A stretch of DNA of 64,000 bases from Erythrobacter sp. SD-21 (GTDB taxonomy: Bacteria > Pseudomonadota > Alphaproteobacteria > Sphingomonadales > Sphingomonadaceae). Below the pieces are notes generated by a model. The model did no database searches. It saw nothing but the letters and a program-made list of their open reading frames with translations, and had not been told where the DNA came from. Where the stretch lies: assembly GCF_000181515.1 (NCBI RefSeq), contig NZ_ABCG01000003.1, positions 62,001 through 126,000 of the forward strand, read 5' to 3'. A program made the position numbers and the translations under genes. The first letter of the stretch is position 1; each line of letters starts with the position of its first letter. Below, piece by piece: positions 27,240 through 37,583 of this stretch.

Positions 27240-28259
27240 CTAGCCGCCGTAATCGGCGTCGGCCCAGACCCTTCCGTCGTTCTCCTTGGCGGCAAAGCCG
27301 CGGTAGAGCGCGCCGGCGATCGTCGATATCCGGGCATCGCGCATTTGGCGTGCCTGGAGTTTAAGGCCGCGATTGCCGTTCTCGGCCGCCATCGAGGAAC
27401 TCTGGCCGGTCACATAGATTGCCGCGGCAATCGCACGGCCATCGGGCGTGTGGAAGATACCAATGTCGCTTGCCGTACGGCTCAGCGTGCCGGTCTTGTG
27501 GGCCAGCCCCGCGCTGACCGGAAGGGCCGAACGCATACGCTTTTTGCCGGTCGTCGTCGCGCGCATAGCGTTCATGATCACAGCGCGGGACGAGGGGCTA
27601 AGCCACTTGCCCTGATAGATTCCGGCGAGCAACTGGCCCATGGCGCGCGGCGTCGCGCTATCGCGTAGGTCAACGCTCGAGGCCGGATCGATCCGGCCAT
27701 CCTCGCGCACGAGCGAGGCGATCGTCCGGTCGAGCTGGAATTCCTCGATCCCGGCCTTGCGCATCCAGGCGTTCACGGCGCGAGGGCCGCCGACCGCGTC
27801 GAGCAGCGCGTCGGTACAGGCGTTGCAGCTCTTGCTGATCATGAGATCGAGATGCTGCTGCGCCGAAAGATAGGCACCGCCAGGACGGGGGAGGCGCCAT
27901 TCGCTCGAGAGCGTCCATTTGCCTGCATCGACGCCGGCGAGATAGACCGCAGCGATCGCCACCTTGCTGGTGCTCGCCATGGGGAAGCGCTGGTCGGCTA
28001 GTACGCCAATTTCCTGCCCGGTGCTAAGATCGATCGCGTAAACGCCGATCCGCCCGCGAGACCCGTCGGCAAGTTGCGCAACGGTGCGCTCCAGCGCGCT
28101 GTCGTGGCGTGCGTCGAAGCTGGCGGGCGTGCGAACCTCGGTGCCGAGGATCTGGTCGAACTGCGCGGAATATCCCGCCTTCGCCTGTTGCGCCTGTGCG
28201 GGCGATGCGAGCGCTATCGCACCCGCCGCCAGCAAACTCCCGAGTTTCATGATCCGCAT
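27240..28259 (-). CDS. Class A beta-lactamase-like serine hydrolase lacking the Glu166 equivalent
   Basis: Secreted penicillin-binding-fold enzyme of 339 residues with signal peptide (cleavage after PAQA, about residue 23). The nucleophile motif is STSK (S96, K99), the second motif SCN at 144-146 instead of SDN, and the KTG triad at 255-257. In the omega-loop position where class A enzymes have LDRxE, it reads LDRTI, so the general-base glutamate is an isoleucine (I180). Real beta-lactamase activity is doubtful; a DD-peptidase-like or acyl-enzyme-trapping role is possible. Start at 28259 was chosen because GGGAG lies 5 nt upstream; 28292 is an alternative. Confidence 0.85.
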   Translation of the reverse strand: MRIMKLGSLLAAGAIALASPAQAQQAKAGYSAQFDQILGTEVRTPASFDARHDSALERTVAQLADGSRGRIGVYAIDLSTGQEIGVLADQRFPMASTSKVAIAAVYLAGVDAGKWTLSSEWRLPRPGGAYLSAQQHLDLMISKSCNACTDALLDAVGGPRAVNAWMRKAGIEEFQLDRTIASLVREDGRIDPASSVDLRDSATPRAMGQLLAGIYQGKWLSPSSRAVIMNAMRATTTGKKRMRSALPVSAGLAHKTGTLSRTASDIGIFHTPDGRAIAAAIYVTGQSSSMAAENGNRGLKLQARQMRDARISTIAGALYRGFAAKENDGRVWADADYGG

Positions 28260-28391
28260 GGCACTCCCAATACCAAATTCGTGGTTATCCAATTCTTAAC
28301 GCAGGCTACAATTCCTGCACAAGAGGGATAACCGCGAATTGTGTCGTGCATGCGGCGAGGTATTTCAGCGCAACGAAATTTCCTGTCCGTG

Positions 28392-28799
28392 TCACGCCGC
28401 AGATATGACTTGCTCGATCCGCGAAGTGGGTTCTCCTGTCACGGTCTTGTCGATTTCGCCGACGATCCGCTTTTCCAACTCGGAGTGGTAGTGGCGACGC
28501 ATTTCGCCCAAAGTCTTGGGATCGGCGATAACGAGTACATCGCTGATCTCGCCGGAAATAGCCTTGGCGTTGAGCCATTCGGCCGCCGCGGCGCCATGGG
28601 CCAGTTCGTTAAGGTCGGTCGCACCGCGGCGCTGGCCGATATCGTCCTGGTGCTTAACCCCGGCGCTGAAATTTGTCGCCGTGAGATCGGGTTTCTGGGC
28701 GCTGCCGAGCCTGGGTTCGAAGGGCTGGCCGCTGTTCTGCATGACAGTGAAATGCGTTCCATCGACGATTGCGACATGGGCCTTGTGTGGCAGCTTCAT
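28392..28799 (-). CDS. Host attachment protein family (PF10116-type)
   Basis: The 135-residue protein begins MKLPHKAHVAIVDGTHFTVM, characteristic of the 'required for attachment to host cells' family related to archaeal release-factor-like domains. The conserved LVIADPKTLGEMRRHYH block and the C-terminal helix (HSELEKRIVGEIDKTVTGEP) are present. GAGGAGA precedes the ATG at 28799. The name comes from plant-associated rhizobia; its molecular function is unknown. It is divergent from the phosphotransferase gene at 28902. Confidence 0.83.
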   Translation of the reverse strand: MKLPHKAHVAIVDGTHFTVMQNSGQPFEPRLGSAQKPDLTATNFSAGVKHQDDIGQRRGATDLNELAHGAAAAEWLNAKAISGEISDVLVIADPKTLGEMRRHYHSELEKRIVGEIDKTVTGEPTSRIEQVISAA

Positions 28800-28901
28800 G
28801 GGGATGGTCTCCTCGTTTCCTTGGGGTTTGGCAATCCAACGGTCGAGCGCGGTTTGAGGTCCGCACTTGTAGGGATTCCCTCTCTGCGCCACACATGCTG
28901 C

Positions 28902-30251
28902 ATGGGAGAGAGCGAGGGCGAGAGCCTGCTGCATGTTGGATTGACCCGCGCGCTCGCTCGTGCAGGCCTCGGCGCGCCCGTGCGGCTGCGGCGTCTCACC
29001 GGCGGCGCCACGATGGAGAGCTGGCGCTTCGAGGCCGATGGCGAGGCCTTCGTCCTGCGCCGTGCTCCGAGCCCTGCTTTCATGGAGGAGCGCCCCTTCG
29101 GCCATCCAACCGAGGCGGCGATTATCCGCGCGGCGAAGGCGGCCGGTGTCACCGCGCCGGAGGTCCTTGTCGAGCTTCAAAAGAGCGATGGCATCGGCAG
29201 CGGCTTCGTCATGCGCGCGCTTCCCGGCACGCCCGATCCGCGCGCCATTCTGGCCAGCGCATCGCCGGCACAATTGGTTCAACAGGCGGCACAAGACCTT
29301 GCACGCATCCATTCCATCGGCGCGGCCGACTTGCCCGCCGATGTTCCCACGCTCGATTATCGGGAAGGCGTCGAAAAGCTGCGCGAGCAGTTCGAGGAGG
29401 CGGGTGGCGATCGTCCGATCATTGCGCTGGGCCTGCGCTGGCTGTTGGACAATTTGCCAGAGCCGGTCGAGCCGGTGCTCAACCACGGCGATTTCCGGCT
29501 GGGCAATCTGCTGGTGGAGGATTCGCAGTTGACCGGCGTGCTCGATTGGGAACTGGCCCATTTCGGCGACTGGCACGAGGATCTCGCCTTCGGCTGCATG
29601 CCGGTGTGGCGGTTCGGGGCCTATGACAAGCCTGCGCTGGGGCTGGGGTCGTTGGATGAGTATTTCGCAGCATACGAAGCAGTTGGCGGAAGGCCGGTCG
29701 ATCCGGAGCGCTTCCGCTTTTGGACGGTCTACCGCACAGTCTGGTGGGCATTGGGCTGCCTCAAGATGGCGGCCTACTGGCGCAGCGGGGAAGACCGGAT
29801 GTTGGAACGGGTCGTCATTTCGCGACGGACCAGCGAGCAGGAACTCGATCTGCTGCTCATGCTGGAAAAAGAAGCGCTCGAAGAAGAACGACGCATCAAA
29901 TTTCAACCTTTTGAGGGATTCGGAAATCATTTTGGCGAAGCGGGTGTAGAAGAACTTGCAGTAGCCATCTCGGAGTGGCTTGAAAGCATCAAGCCTGCCA
30001 TGACCGGGCATGACAGGTTCCAACTTGCGGTTGCGCGTAACGCATTGAGCATCATTGGCAGGAATGACCGGATCATGCCTGCTGGGGGTCTAATCGAGGA
30101 TTGCGACCGAATCCTCGAAGGTGAGTTGGGTTTCAAGACGCTCGGCTTCCTAGAAGAACGCCGCAAAGAGGCGCTCGAAAAGGTCGAGGTGGATTCGCCC
30201 AAATATCCCTCGCTCGCGGTGGCGCGGCGCAAATGGCTGGGAGACGATTGA
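28902..30251 (+). CDS. Aminoglycoside-phosphotransferase-fold kinase with C-terminal DUF6285-like domain
   Basis: The 449-residue protein has an APH/choline-kinase-like fold. The nucleotide loop region is LTGGATMESWRFEADGEAFV, the catalytic loop LNHGDFRLGNLLVE carries HGDxxxxN, and the metal-binding DWE is in GVLDWELAHFGD. It resembles the kinase domain fused to acyl-CoA dehydrogenases in mitochondrial ACAD10/11, which phosphorylates 4-hydroxyacyl-CoAs. The last 120 residues match the DUF6285 pattern (VARNALSIIGRN) and are less GC-rich. The stop overlaps the next ATG (TGATG), coupling it to the dehydrogenase. The start at 28902 is the first ATG consistent with the domain. Confidence 0.87.
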   Translation: MGESEGESLLHVGLTRALARAGLGAPVRLRRLTGGATMESWRFEADGEAFVLRRAPSPAFMEERPFGHPTEAAIIRAAKAAGVTAPEVLVELQKSDGIGSGFVMRALPGTPDPRAILASASPAQLVQQAAQDLARIHSIGAADLPADVPTLDYREGVEKLREQFEEAGGDRPIIALGLRWLLDNLPEPVEPVLNHGDFRLGNLLVEDSQLTGVLDWELAHFGDWHEDLAFGCMPVWRFGAYDKPALGLGSLDEYFAAYEAVGGRPVDPERFRFWTVYRTVWWALGCLKMAAYWRSGEDRMLERVVISRRTSEQELDLLLMLEKEALEEERRIKFQPFEGFGNHFGEAGVEELAVAISEWLESIKPAMTGHDRFQLAVARNALSIIGRNDRIMPAGGLIEDCDRILEGELGFKTLGFLEERRKEALEKVEVDSPKYPSLAVARRKWLGDD

Positions 30252-31543
30252 TGGACTTTTCAATCCCGCATGACCTCGAGGACTATTACGCCGAACTCGT
30301 CCAATTCATCGAGGCCGAGATCAAGCCGTTGGTCGCGAAAGACGACAATATCCGCTTCTTCGACCATCGCCGCGAGAACGCGCGGACCGATTGGGAGCGG
30401 GGTGGGCTGCCCAACCATGAATGGGAAGACTTGCTGCGGCAGGCGCGCAAACTGGCGGACAAGGCGGGCCACTGGCGCTTCTCCGCGCCCGAGAAATACG
30501 GCGGCAAGGACGGCTCGAACCTCTGGATGGCGGTGATCCGCGATCGCTTCGCCCAGCGTGGGCTGGGCCTCCACAACGATCTCCAGAACGAGCATTCGAT
30601 CGTGGGCAATTTCCCCTTCGTCGCCATGTTCGAACAATGGGGCACCGAGGAGCAGAAACAGGAATTCATCCTCGGCGGTTTCGAAGGCACGCGCCGCGTC
30701 GCCTTCGGCCTGACCGAGCCCGACCACGGCAGTGACGCCACCCATATGGAAACCACCGCCGTGCGCGAGACCCGCGATGGCGTGGACGGTTGGCTGATCA
30801 ATGGCGAGAAGATGTGGATCACCGGCATGCATGTCGCCACCCATTGCGCGATGTTCTGCCGCACCAGTGGCGAAGCGGGGGATGCGCGGGGGATCACCTG
30901 CCTGCTCGTGCCGAACCCGACCGAGGGGCTGGAGATCGAGGAGTGGATGTGGACCTTCAACATGCCCACCGACCACCCGCGGCTATCGGTGACGGATGTC
31001 TGGGTGCCCGAAAGCGCCATGCTCGGCCGCGAAGGCCTCGGCCTCGCGCTGGCGCAAAGCTTTGTCCACCAGAACCGCATAAGGCAGGCCGCGAGCAGTC
31101 TTGGTGCAGCAACCTACTGTGTCGAGGAAAGCGTCAAATACGCCCGCGAGCGAAAACCTTTTGGCGAGGAACTGGCGCGCAACCAGGCCATCCAGTTCCC
31201 GCTGGTCGAGCTGGCCACCCAGTGCGAGATGCTCCGCCTCCTGATCTACAAGACCGCCTGGGAAATGGACAACATGCCGCATGAGGAGATCGAGAAGACG
31301 ATCTCCGACAAGGTCTCCATGTGCAATTACCGGGCGAATCGGCTGGTGTGCGAGGCCGCCGATCGCGCGATGCAGGTGCATGGCGGCATCGGGTATTCGC
31401 GGCACAAGCCGTTCGAGCACATCTATCGCCACCACCGCCGCTATCGCATCACCGAGGGCGCGGAAGAGATCCAGATGCGCAAGGTCGGCGCGTATCTGTT
31501 CGGCTATCTCGGGCCGCGCAAGGGGCGCTACGCCTCCGGTTAG
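30251..31543 (+). CDS. Acyl-CoA dehydrogenase (ACAD10/11-like)
   Basis: FAD-dependent dehydrogenase of 430 residues. Conserved blocks include the FAD/acyl binding FGLTEPDHGSDATHMETTA, INGEKMWITGM, and the C-terminal QVHGGIGYSRHKPFEHIYRH and RITEGAEEIQMRKV. Coupling with the upstream phosphotransferase suggests a two-step route for hydroxy-acyl-CoA or long-chain acyl-CoA breakdown, as in the fused ACAD10/11 enzymes; the actual substrate is inferred only. Confidence 0.93.
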   Translation: MDFSIPHDLEDYYAELVQFIEAEIKPLVAKDDNIRFFDHRRENARTDWERGGLPNHEWEDLLRQARKLADKAGHWRFSAPEKYGGKDGSNLWMAVIRDRFAQRGLGLHNDLQNEHSIVGNFPFVAMFEQWGTEEQKQEFILGGFEGTRRVAFGLTEPDHGSDATHMETTAVRETRDGVDGWLINGEKMWITGMHVATHCAMFCRTSGEAGDARGITCLLVPNPTEGLEIEEWMWTFNMPTDHPRLSVTDVWVPESAMLGREGLGLALAQSFVHQNRIRQAASSLGAATYCVEESVKYARERKPFGEELARNQAIQFPLVELATQCEMLRLLIYKTAWEMDNMPHEEIEKTISDKVSMCNYRANRLVCEAADRAMQVHGGIGYSRHKPFEHIYRHHRRYRITEGAEEIQMRKVGAYLFGYLGPRKGRYASG

Positions 31544-31634
31544 TCCCCGCTCCCATGTCGTTGGCAGAAGTTCGGCTTGACCGGGCCTTCTGCATTTGCC
31601 TCATTCGCCCTTCACTTTTCGGGGACTTACAATC

Positions 31635-33836
31635 ATGACCAATCTTCTTCGCGTCGCAGCGGCCGGCCTGCTCGTATCGACCTCCACCGCAGCGCTTGCG
31701 CAGGAAGTCCCCATCGTGCTGCCCGGTGCACCTGGGCAAGCGCCCCGCGTGATCGGCGAGGCCGAGGCCGTCGCGCTTTCCGACACACGCTATTCGCCCG
31801 CCGACGTCGCCTTCATGCAGGGCATGATCACGCACCACCAACAGGCAGTCGACATGGCGCAGCTGGTCGAAGAGCGGACCAATAACGACGCGATCCTGAA
31901 GACCGCCGACCGGATCGAGGCGGGTCAGAAGGACGAGATGAAGTTCATGCGCGAATGGCTCGAGCAGCGCGGCGAGCCGCTCGCCCAAACCCACGGTCAG
32001 AACCACTCCATGCATAACGGCCATAGCACGATGAAGGGCATGGCCAGCCCGCAGCAGATGGCCGAACTGGCCGCCGCCAACGGCACCGAGTTCGACCGCC
32101 TCTTCCTCAAGCTGATAGTGGCCCACCACCAGGGCGCGCTCGACATGGTGCGCGAACTGCACGAAGCGCCGGGCAGCGCCTACGAGCCGGTGATGTTCGA
32201 ATTCACCAACGAGGTTGTCAGCGACCAGGAGGCGGAAATCGACCGCATGAACGCGGTCCTCGCCGAGCTTTCGACCGATCCGCGTGCCACGCTGGCGGCT
32301 GGATTCACCGACGCCGGCGAAGCGATCCTCAATCTGCGCCACGTCGCCTTCCAGCCCAAGCCGACCGGTTTCTTCGATCCCGAGAATCCCGCCCAGCTCC
32401 AGCCGCTGATCGAGAAGGATGACGAGGAAGAGGACAAGAAGGAAGCCAGCGACGAAGACGGCGAAGAGGGCGAGCCGCAGTTCGGCAAGCGTGGTTCGCT
32501 GCTCAGCTTCGCCAATACCGACATCGCTTTTTCGGGCGACCTGATGGTGGCGGGCAGCTACCACGGATTCAACGCCTATCGCCTCGGCGAGGACGGCGTA
32601 CCGCAGCTGGTCTCCAGCACGGTTTGCCCCGGCGGACAGGGCGACGTATCGATCGTCGGCGATTTGCTCGTGATGAGCGTGCAGGACAGCCGCGCGCGCG
32701 TCGACTGCGGCCTTCAGGGGGTGACCGGCGACGTCAGCGACCAGCGGTTCCGCGGCCTGCGCATCTTCGACATTTCCGACATTACCCGACCGCGCCAGGT
32801 CGGCCAGGTGCAGACCTGCCGCGGCAGCCACACGCATTCCATCGTGAGCGCCGATGATGCGCGCATCGTGGTCTACAATTCGGGTACGTCCTATGTCCGC
32901 GATGAGAAGGAGCTGGAAGGCTGCCTCGACTCCGCCGGTGACGATACCGCGCTGTTCAGCATCGACGTGGTCGAAATCCCCATCGCGGATCCGGCGGCCG
33001 CCCGCATCGTCGACAGCCCGCGGGTCTTCGCGCGCGACGGCCAGATTGCCGGGCTATGGCGCGGCGGCGACCATGGCGAGGGCACGCAGCGCACCAGCGT
33101 GACCAACCAGTGCCACGACATCACCGTCTTCCCCGCGAAGAACCTTGCCGCCGGCGCGTGTTCGGGCAACGGCATCATTCTCGACATTTCCGATCCCCTG
33201 AAGCCGACCCGTATTGCCGACGTGACCGACAAGGGCTTCGCCTACTGGCACTCGGCCACCTTCAACAACGACGGCACCAAGGTCCTCTTCACCGACGAAT
33301 GGGGCGGGGGCGGACGTCCGCGCTGCCAGGCCGGTGATCCGATGAACTGGGGTGCCGATGCTTTCTACGCGATCGAGGACGGCAAGCTCGAATTTCGCGG
33401 GATGTACAAGCTGCCCGCGCCGCAGGGCGACAAGGAGAACTGCGTCGCGCACAACGGATCGATCATCCCCGTGCCGGGCCGCGATATCTTCGTGCAGGCG
33501 TGGTACCAGGGTGGCATTTCGGTGATCGATTTCACCGATGCGACCAATCCCTTCGAGATCGCCTATTTCGACCGAGGGCCGATCGATAAGGACCAGCTAA
33601 TCACCGGCGGCTATTGGTCGGCCTACTGGTACAAGGGCCGCATTTACGCGACCGAGATCAGCCGCGGGCTCGACATCTTCGCGCTCGAGCCGAGCGCGTT
33701 CCTGACGGCAGAGGAAATCGCCGCTGCCGAAGCCGCGCGATATCCGGGCGAAGTCTTCAACCCGCAGACGCAGACGCAGGTCAACTGGCCCGCCGACCTC
33801 GTCCGCGCGGCCGAGAACAGCCGCAAGGGGGGCTAG
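31635..33836 (+). CDS. DUF305 plus LVIVD-repeat secreted protein
   Basis: The 733-residue exported protein has a signal peptide (cleavage after ALAQ). Its N-terminal part contains two DUF305-like His/Met-rich segments (FMQGMITHHQQAVDMAQL and LIVAHHQGALDMVREL). A very acidic linker (Glu/Asp-rich, around residues 260-280) follows, then a beta-propeller-like region with LVIVD-type repeats (GDVSIVGDLLVMSV, FRGLRIFDISDI, GISVIDFTDATNPFEIAYFD). DUF305 proteins are linked to copper handling, consistent with the CsoR, DUF2231 and DUF411 genes that follow. Start at ATG 31635 with GGGGA upstream; a weak GCAGAAG/CTTCTGC hairpin lies before it. Confidence 0.87.
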   Translation: MTNLLRVAAAGLLVSTSTAALAQEVPIVLPGAPGQAPRVIGEAEAVALSDTRYSPADVAFMQGMITHHQQAVDMAQLVEERTNNDAILKTADRIEAGQKDEMKFMREWLEQRGEPLAQTHGQNHSMHNGHSTMKGMASPQQMAELAAANGTEFDRLFLKLIVAHHQGALDMVRELHEAPGSAYEPVMFEFTNEVVSDQEAEIDRMNAVLAELSTDPRATLAAGFTDAGEAILNLRHVAFQPKPTGFFDPENPAQLQPLIEKDDEEEDKKEASDEDGEEGEPQFGKRGSLLSFANTDIAFSGDLMVAGSYHGFNAYRLGEDGVPQLVSSTVCPGGQGDVSIVGDLLVMSVQDSRARVDCGLQGVTGDVSDQRFRGLRIFDISDITRPRQVGQVQTCRGSHTHSIVSADDARIVVYNSGTSYVRDEKELEGCLDSAGDDTALFSIDVVEIPIADPAAARIVDSPRVFARDGQIAGLWRGGDHGEGTQRTSVTNQCHDITVFPAKNLAAGACSGNGIILDISDPLKPTRIADVTDKGFAYWHSATFNNDGTKVLFTDEWGGGGRPRCQAGDPMNWGADAFYAIEDGKLEFRGMYKLPAPQGDKENCVAHNGSIIPVPGRDIFVQAWYQGGISVIDFTDATNPFEIAYFDRGPIDKDQLITGGYWSAYWYKGRIYATEISRGLDIFALEPSAFLTAEEIAAAEAARYPGEVFNPQTQTQVNWPADLVRAAENSRKGG

Positions 33837-33874
33837 CCCGCGCCTTGCGGCTCTCGGCGCTTGTGGTCTAGATG

Positions 33875-33889
33875 TACCCCCGGGGGGTA
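33875..33889. promoter_or_regulatory. CsoR-type operator
   Basis: TACCCCCGGGGGGTA, a G/C-tract palindrome flanked by AT (ATG...TAG), lies 19 nt before the csoR ATG. The pattern TACCC...GGGTA is that of copper-sensing CsoR operators. The sequence TATAGA overlapping its right edge could be the -10 box. Confidence 0.75.
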
Positions 33890-33908
33890 TAGAGAAGGCG
33901 TAGGCGAG

Positions 33909-34178
33909 ATGAGCGAGGGCAATGAGGACAAGATCCGGCGCTTGAACCGCGTCGCGGGGCAAGTGAACGGCATCGCCCGCATGATCGAGGAGGAGCGCTA
34001 TTGCATCGACATCCTCCACCAGATCCAGGCGGTCCGCTCGGCCCTCGCAAAGGTGGAAAGCCAGGTGCTGAAAGACCACGCCGCCTCCTGCATCGCCGAG
34101 GCAATCTCCAGCGGGGATGCCGGAGAACAGGAGCGCAAGTTCGGCGAGCTCATGGAGCTGTTCGAGAAGCGCAAGTGA
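33909..34178 (+). CDS. csoR: CsoR/RcnR-family metal-sensing repressor, probably copper
   Basis: The 89-residue four-helix DNA-binding repressor has the Cu(I)-ligand set C32, H57, C61 with exactly the 25/4 residue spacing of CsoR (Cys36, His61, Cys65 in Mycobacterium), and the basic N-terminal RRLNRVAGQVNGIARMI helix. The start at 33909 is set by homology. Preceded by its likely operator and overlapping the next gene by GTGA, it heads a small regulated operon. Confidence 0.9.
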   Translation: MSEGNEDKIRRLNRVAGQVNGIARMIEEERYCIDILHQIQAVRSALAKVESQVLKDHAASCIAEAISSGDAGEQERKFGELMELFEKRK

Positions 34179-34774
34179 CCCGCGCGCTCGGCTTAGTCCT
34201 TGCGACCGCGGTGCTCGTGCTCGCGATGATCGCGGCCGTTCCGGCAAGGGCGCATGGGCCGGAGGGGCATGAAGAGGAGGCGGCGCCAACAGAGACGGTC
34301 GAGGCCGCTGCAGATGCGCCCGGGGCGGCGGATGGGGAAGAGCCGGTCGTCGTGGCCGAAGTCCCCGCTGCGCCGGTCATGACTTTCCTGAAAACGCTCC
34401 ATCCCGCAACCGTCCATTTCCCTATCGCGTTCCTGCTTCTGGCAGGCTTGCTCGAAGCCCTGGGCTTAGCGCGGGGTGACGCACGGTTCGAGCAGACCGT
34501 CCGGCTGCTCGTCATCGCGGGCGCGGTCGGCGCGGGGATCGCCGCGCTGTTCGGCTGGATCCATACCGGGCTCTGGCTGGGCGGCGAACCCGCCATGCGC
34601 TGGCACCGGTGGACCGGCACGGGAATTGCGATCGGGTCCATCCTGCTCCTCGCTTTCTCGCGCCGCGATTCTCGCACGATTTTCCGCGCCTTACTCGCGC
34701 TGCTCTGCGTTGCCCTCGTCCTCCAAGGCTATTGGGGCGGCGAACTGGCGCATGGGGCGGGACATCTGGTATGA
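34175..34774 (+). CDS. DUF2231 membrane protein with His-rich N-terminus
   Basis: The 199-residue protein starts at GTG 34175, overlapping the csoR stop. A signal-type helix (residues 3-24) is followed by HGPEGHEEE, a possible metal-binding stretch, and an acidic linker. The DUF2231 four-helix core begins with LHPATVHFPIAFLLLAGLLE. DUF2231 members resemble heme/copper-binding membrane proteins, but no function is established. Its place in the csoR operon suggests metal stress. Confidence 0.85.
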   Translation: MTRALGLVLATAVLVLAMIAAVPARAHGPEGHEEEAAPTETVEAAADAPGAADGEEPVVVAEVPAAPVMTFLKTLHPATVHFPIAFLLLAGLLEALGLARGDARFEQTVRLLVIAGAVGAGIAALFGWIHTGLWLGGEPAMRWHRWTGTGIAIGSILLLAFSRRDSRTIFRALLALLCVALVLQGYWGGELAHGAGHLV

Positions 34775-34796
34775 GCCGCTCAAGGAGACCGAAACG

Positions 34797-35276
34797 ATGA
34801 CGCTATCCGCCCTGACCCGAAGCCCGCTTGTCCTCTCGCTCGGCCTCGCGCTGACCGCGTGTGCCGGGGCAGCCCAAGCGACCGAGATCGCCATGTACCG
34901 CGACCCCAATTGCGGCTGCTGCCTCGCCTGGCTCGACCATGCGAAGAGCTGGTTCGGGGAAGCGGAGGACGGGGTCACGACCCGCACCATCGAAAGTCAG
35001 AACCTCGCCTCGGTAAAGGAAGAGTTCGGCGTGCCGGCCGATCTCGCGTCTTGCCACACGGCTATCGTCGAGGGATATGTGATCGAGGGGCATGTCCCGG
35101 CCGCCGATGTCCAGCGGCTGCTTGCCGAACGTCCCGAAGGCGTGACGGGGCTAGCCGTACCCGGCATGCCCGTCGGCTCTCCCGGCATGGAAATGGGCGA
35201 CCGCAAGGACGCTTACCAAGTGATCGCCTTCGGCCCCGAAGGCCGCGCGGTCTGGGCGAGCTATCCGGCCAGCTGA
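34797..35276 (+). CDS. DUF411 metal-binding protein
   Basis: The 159-residue secreted protein has a signal peptide and the DUF411 thioredoxin-like core: CGCC in MYRDPNCGCCLAW, conserved ASCHTA, and EGHVPAADVQRLL. Members are periplasmic copper-associated proteins. A very hydrophobic signal with LTACAG makes lipidation conceivable. AAGGAGA lies 10 nt before the ATG. It ends the copper-type module and faces groL across a shared terminator. Confidence 0.88.
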   Translation: MTLSALTRSPLVLSLGLALTACAGAAQATEIAMYRDPNCGCCLAWLDHAKSWFGEAEDGVTTRTIESQNLASVKEEFGVPADLASCHTAIVEGYVIEGHVPAADVQRLLAERPEGVTGLAVPGMPVGSPGMEMGDRKDAYQVIAFGPEGRAVWASYPAS

Positions 35277-35310
35277 TCGCTCTCCGGCGCAATAGAAACG
35301 CCACGCAAAA

Positions 35311-35338
35311 GGCCCGGCAGGATCGCTCCCGCCGGGCC
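35311..35338. terminator. Terminator between DUF411 and groL
   Basis: The 8-bp stem GGCCCGGC / GCCGGGCC has a 12-nt loop that can pair further. It is flanked by AAAA on the left and CTCTTGTTT on the right, and would act on both convergent operons. Confidence 0.8.
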
Positions 35339-35369
35339 TCTTGTTTGCCTGTCGGCTTGGGTGCTGAGC

Positions 35370-37058
<1,689 letters not shown>

Positions 37059-37073
37059 TCAGGTGGTCAGGAC

Positions 37074-37361
37074 TCAGCCCATGATCCCCATGATGTCGCT
37101 TTCCTTCATGATCAGCAGGTCTTCGCCGTCGAGCTTGATCTCAGTGCCCGACCACTTGCCGAACAGCACGCGGTCGCCAGCCTTGACGTCGAGCGGGGTG
37201 ACCGTGCCGTCCTCGGCCTTGGAACCGGAACCAACAGCGACGATCTCGCCTTCGCTCGGCTTTTCCTTGGCGCTGTCGGGAATGATGATCCCGCCGGCGG
37301 TCTTTTCTTCTGCTTCGATGCGGCGCACGAGAACGCGGTCGTGCAACGGACGAAATGCCAT
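37074..37361 (-). CDS. groS: Co-chaperonin GroES
   Basis: The 95-residue lid of the GroEL cage, with [19 protein letters not shown] at the N-terminus and the mobile loop [13 protein letters not shown]. First gene of the groESL operon. The CIRCE element lies 33-60 nt upstream of its ATG. Confidence 0.98.
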   Translation of the reverse strand: MAFRPLHDRVLVRRIEAEEKTAGGIIIPDSAKEKPSEGEIVAVGSGSKAEDGTVTPLDVKAGDRVLFGKWSGTEIKLDGEDLLIMKESDIMGIMG

Positions 37362-37394
37362 AGTGATGACCTTTCAGTTGGTTTGATATGTTCG

Positions 37395-37421
37395 TTGGCA
37401 CTCCCGGGGTGAGAGTGCCAG
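37395..37421. promoter_or_regulatory. CIRCE element, HrcA operator of groESL
   Basis: TTGGCACTC - 9 nt - GAGTGCCAG, differing from canonical TTAGCACTC/GAGTGCTAA by one base in each arm, and still a perfect inverted repeat. HrcA repression of groESL is the expected control. Confidence 0.92.
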
Positions 37422-37583
37422 TGGCGCGGATATGTTGATGCGCCTGCGCGGAGTCAACGGGTGGACATGCAAAAAATTTCCGCTTGATGGGCTGGCCCGT
37501 GGCCGGGGGTGGCCAGAGTGTGCCGCAACTCCTATCGAGCCGCGCAAATTTGCCCTTTTATCCACTTCATGGGAGTGTATTTC

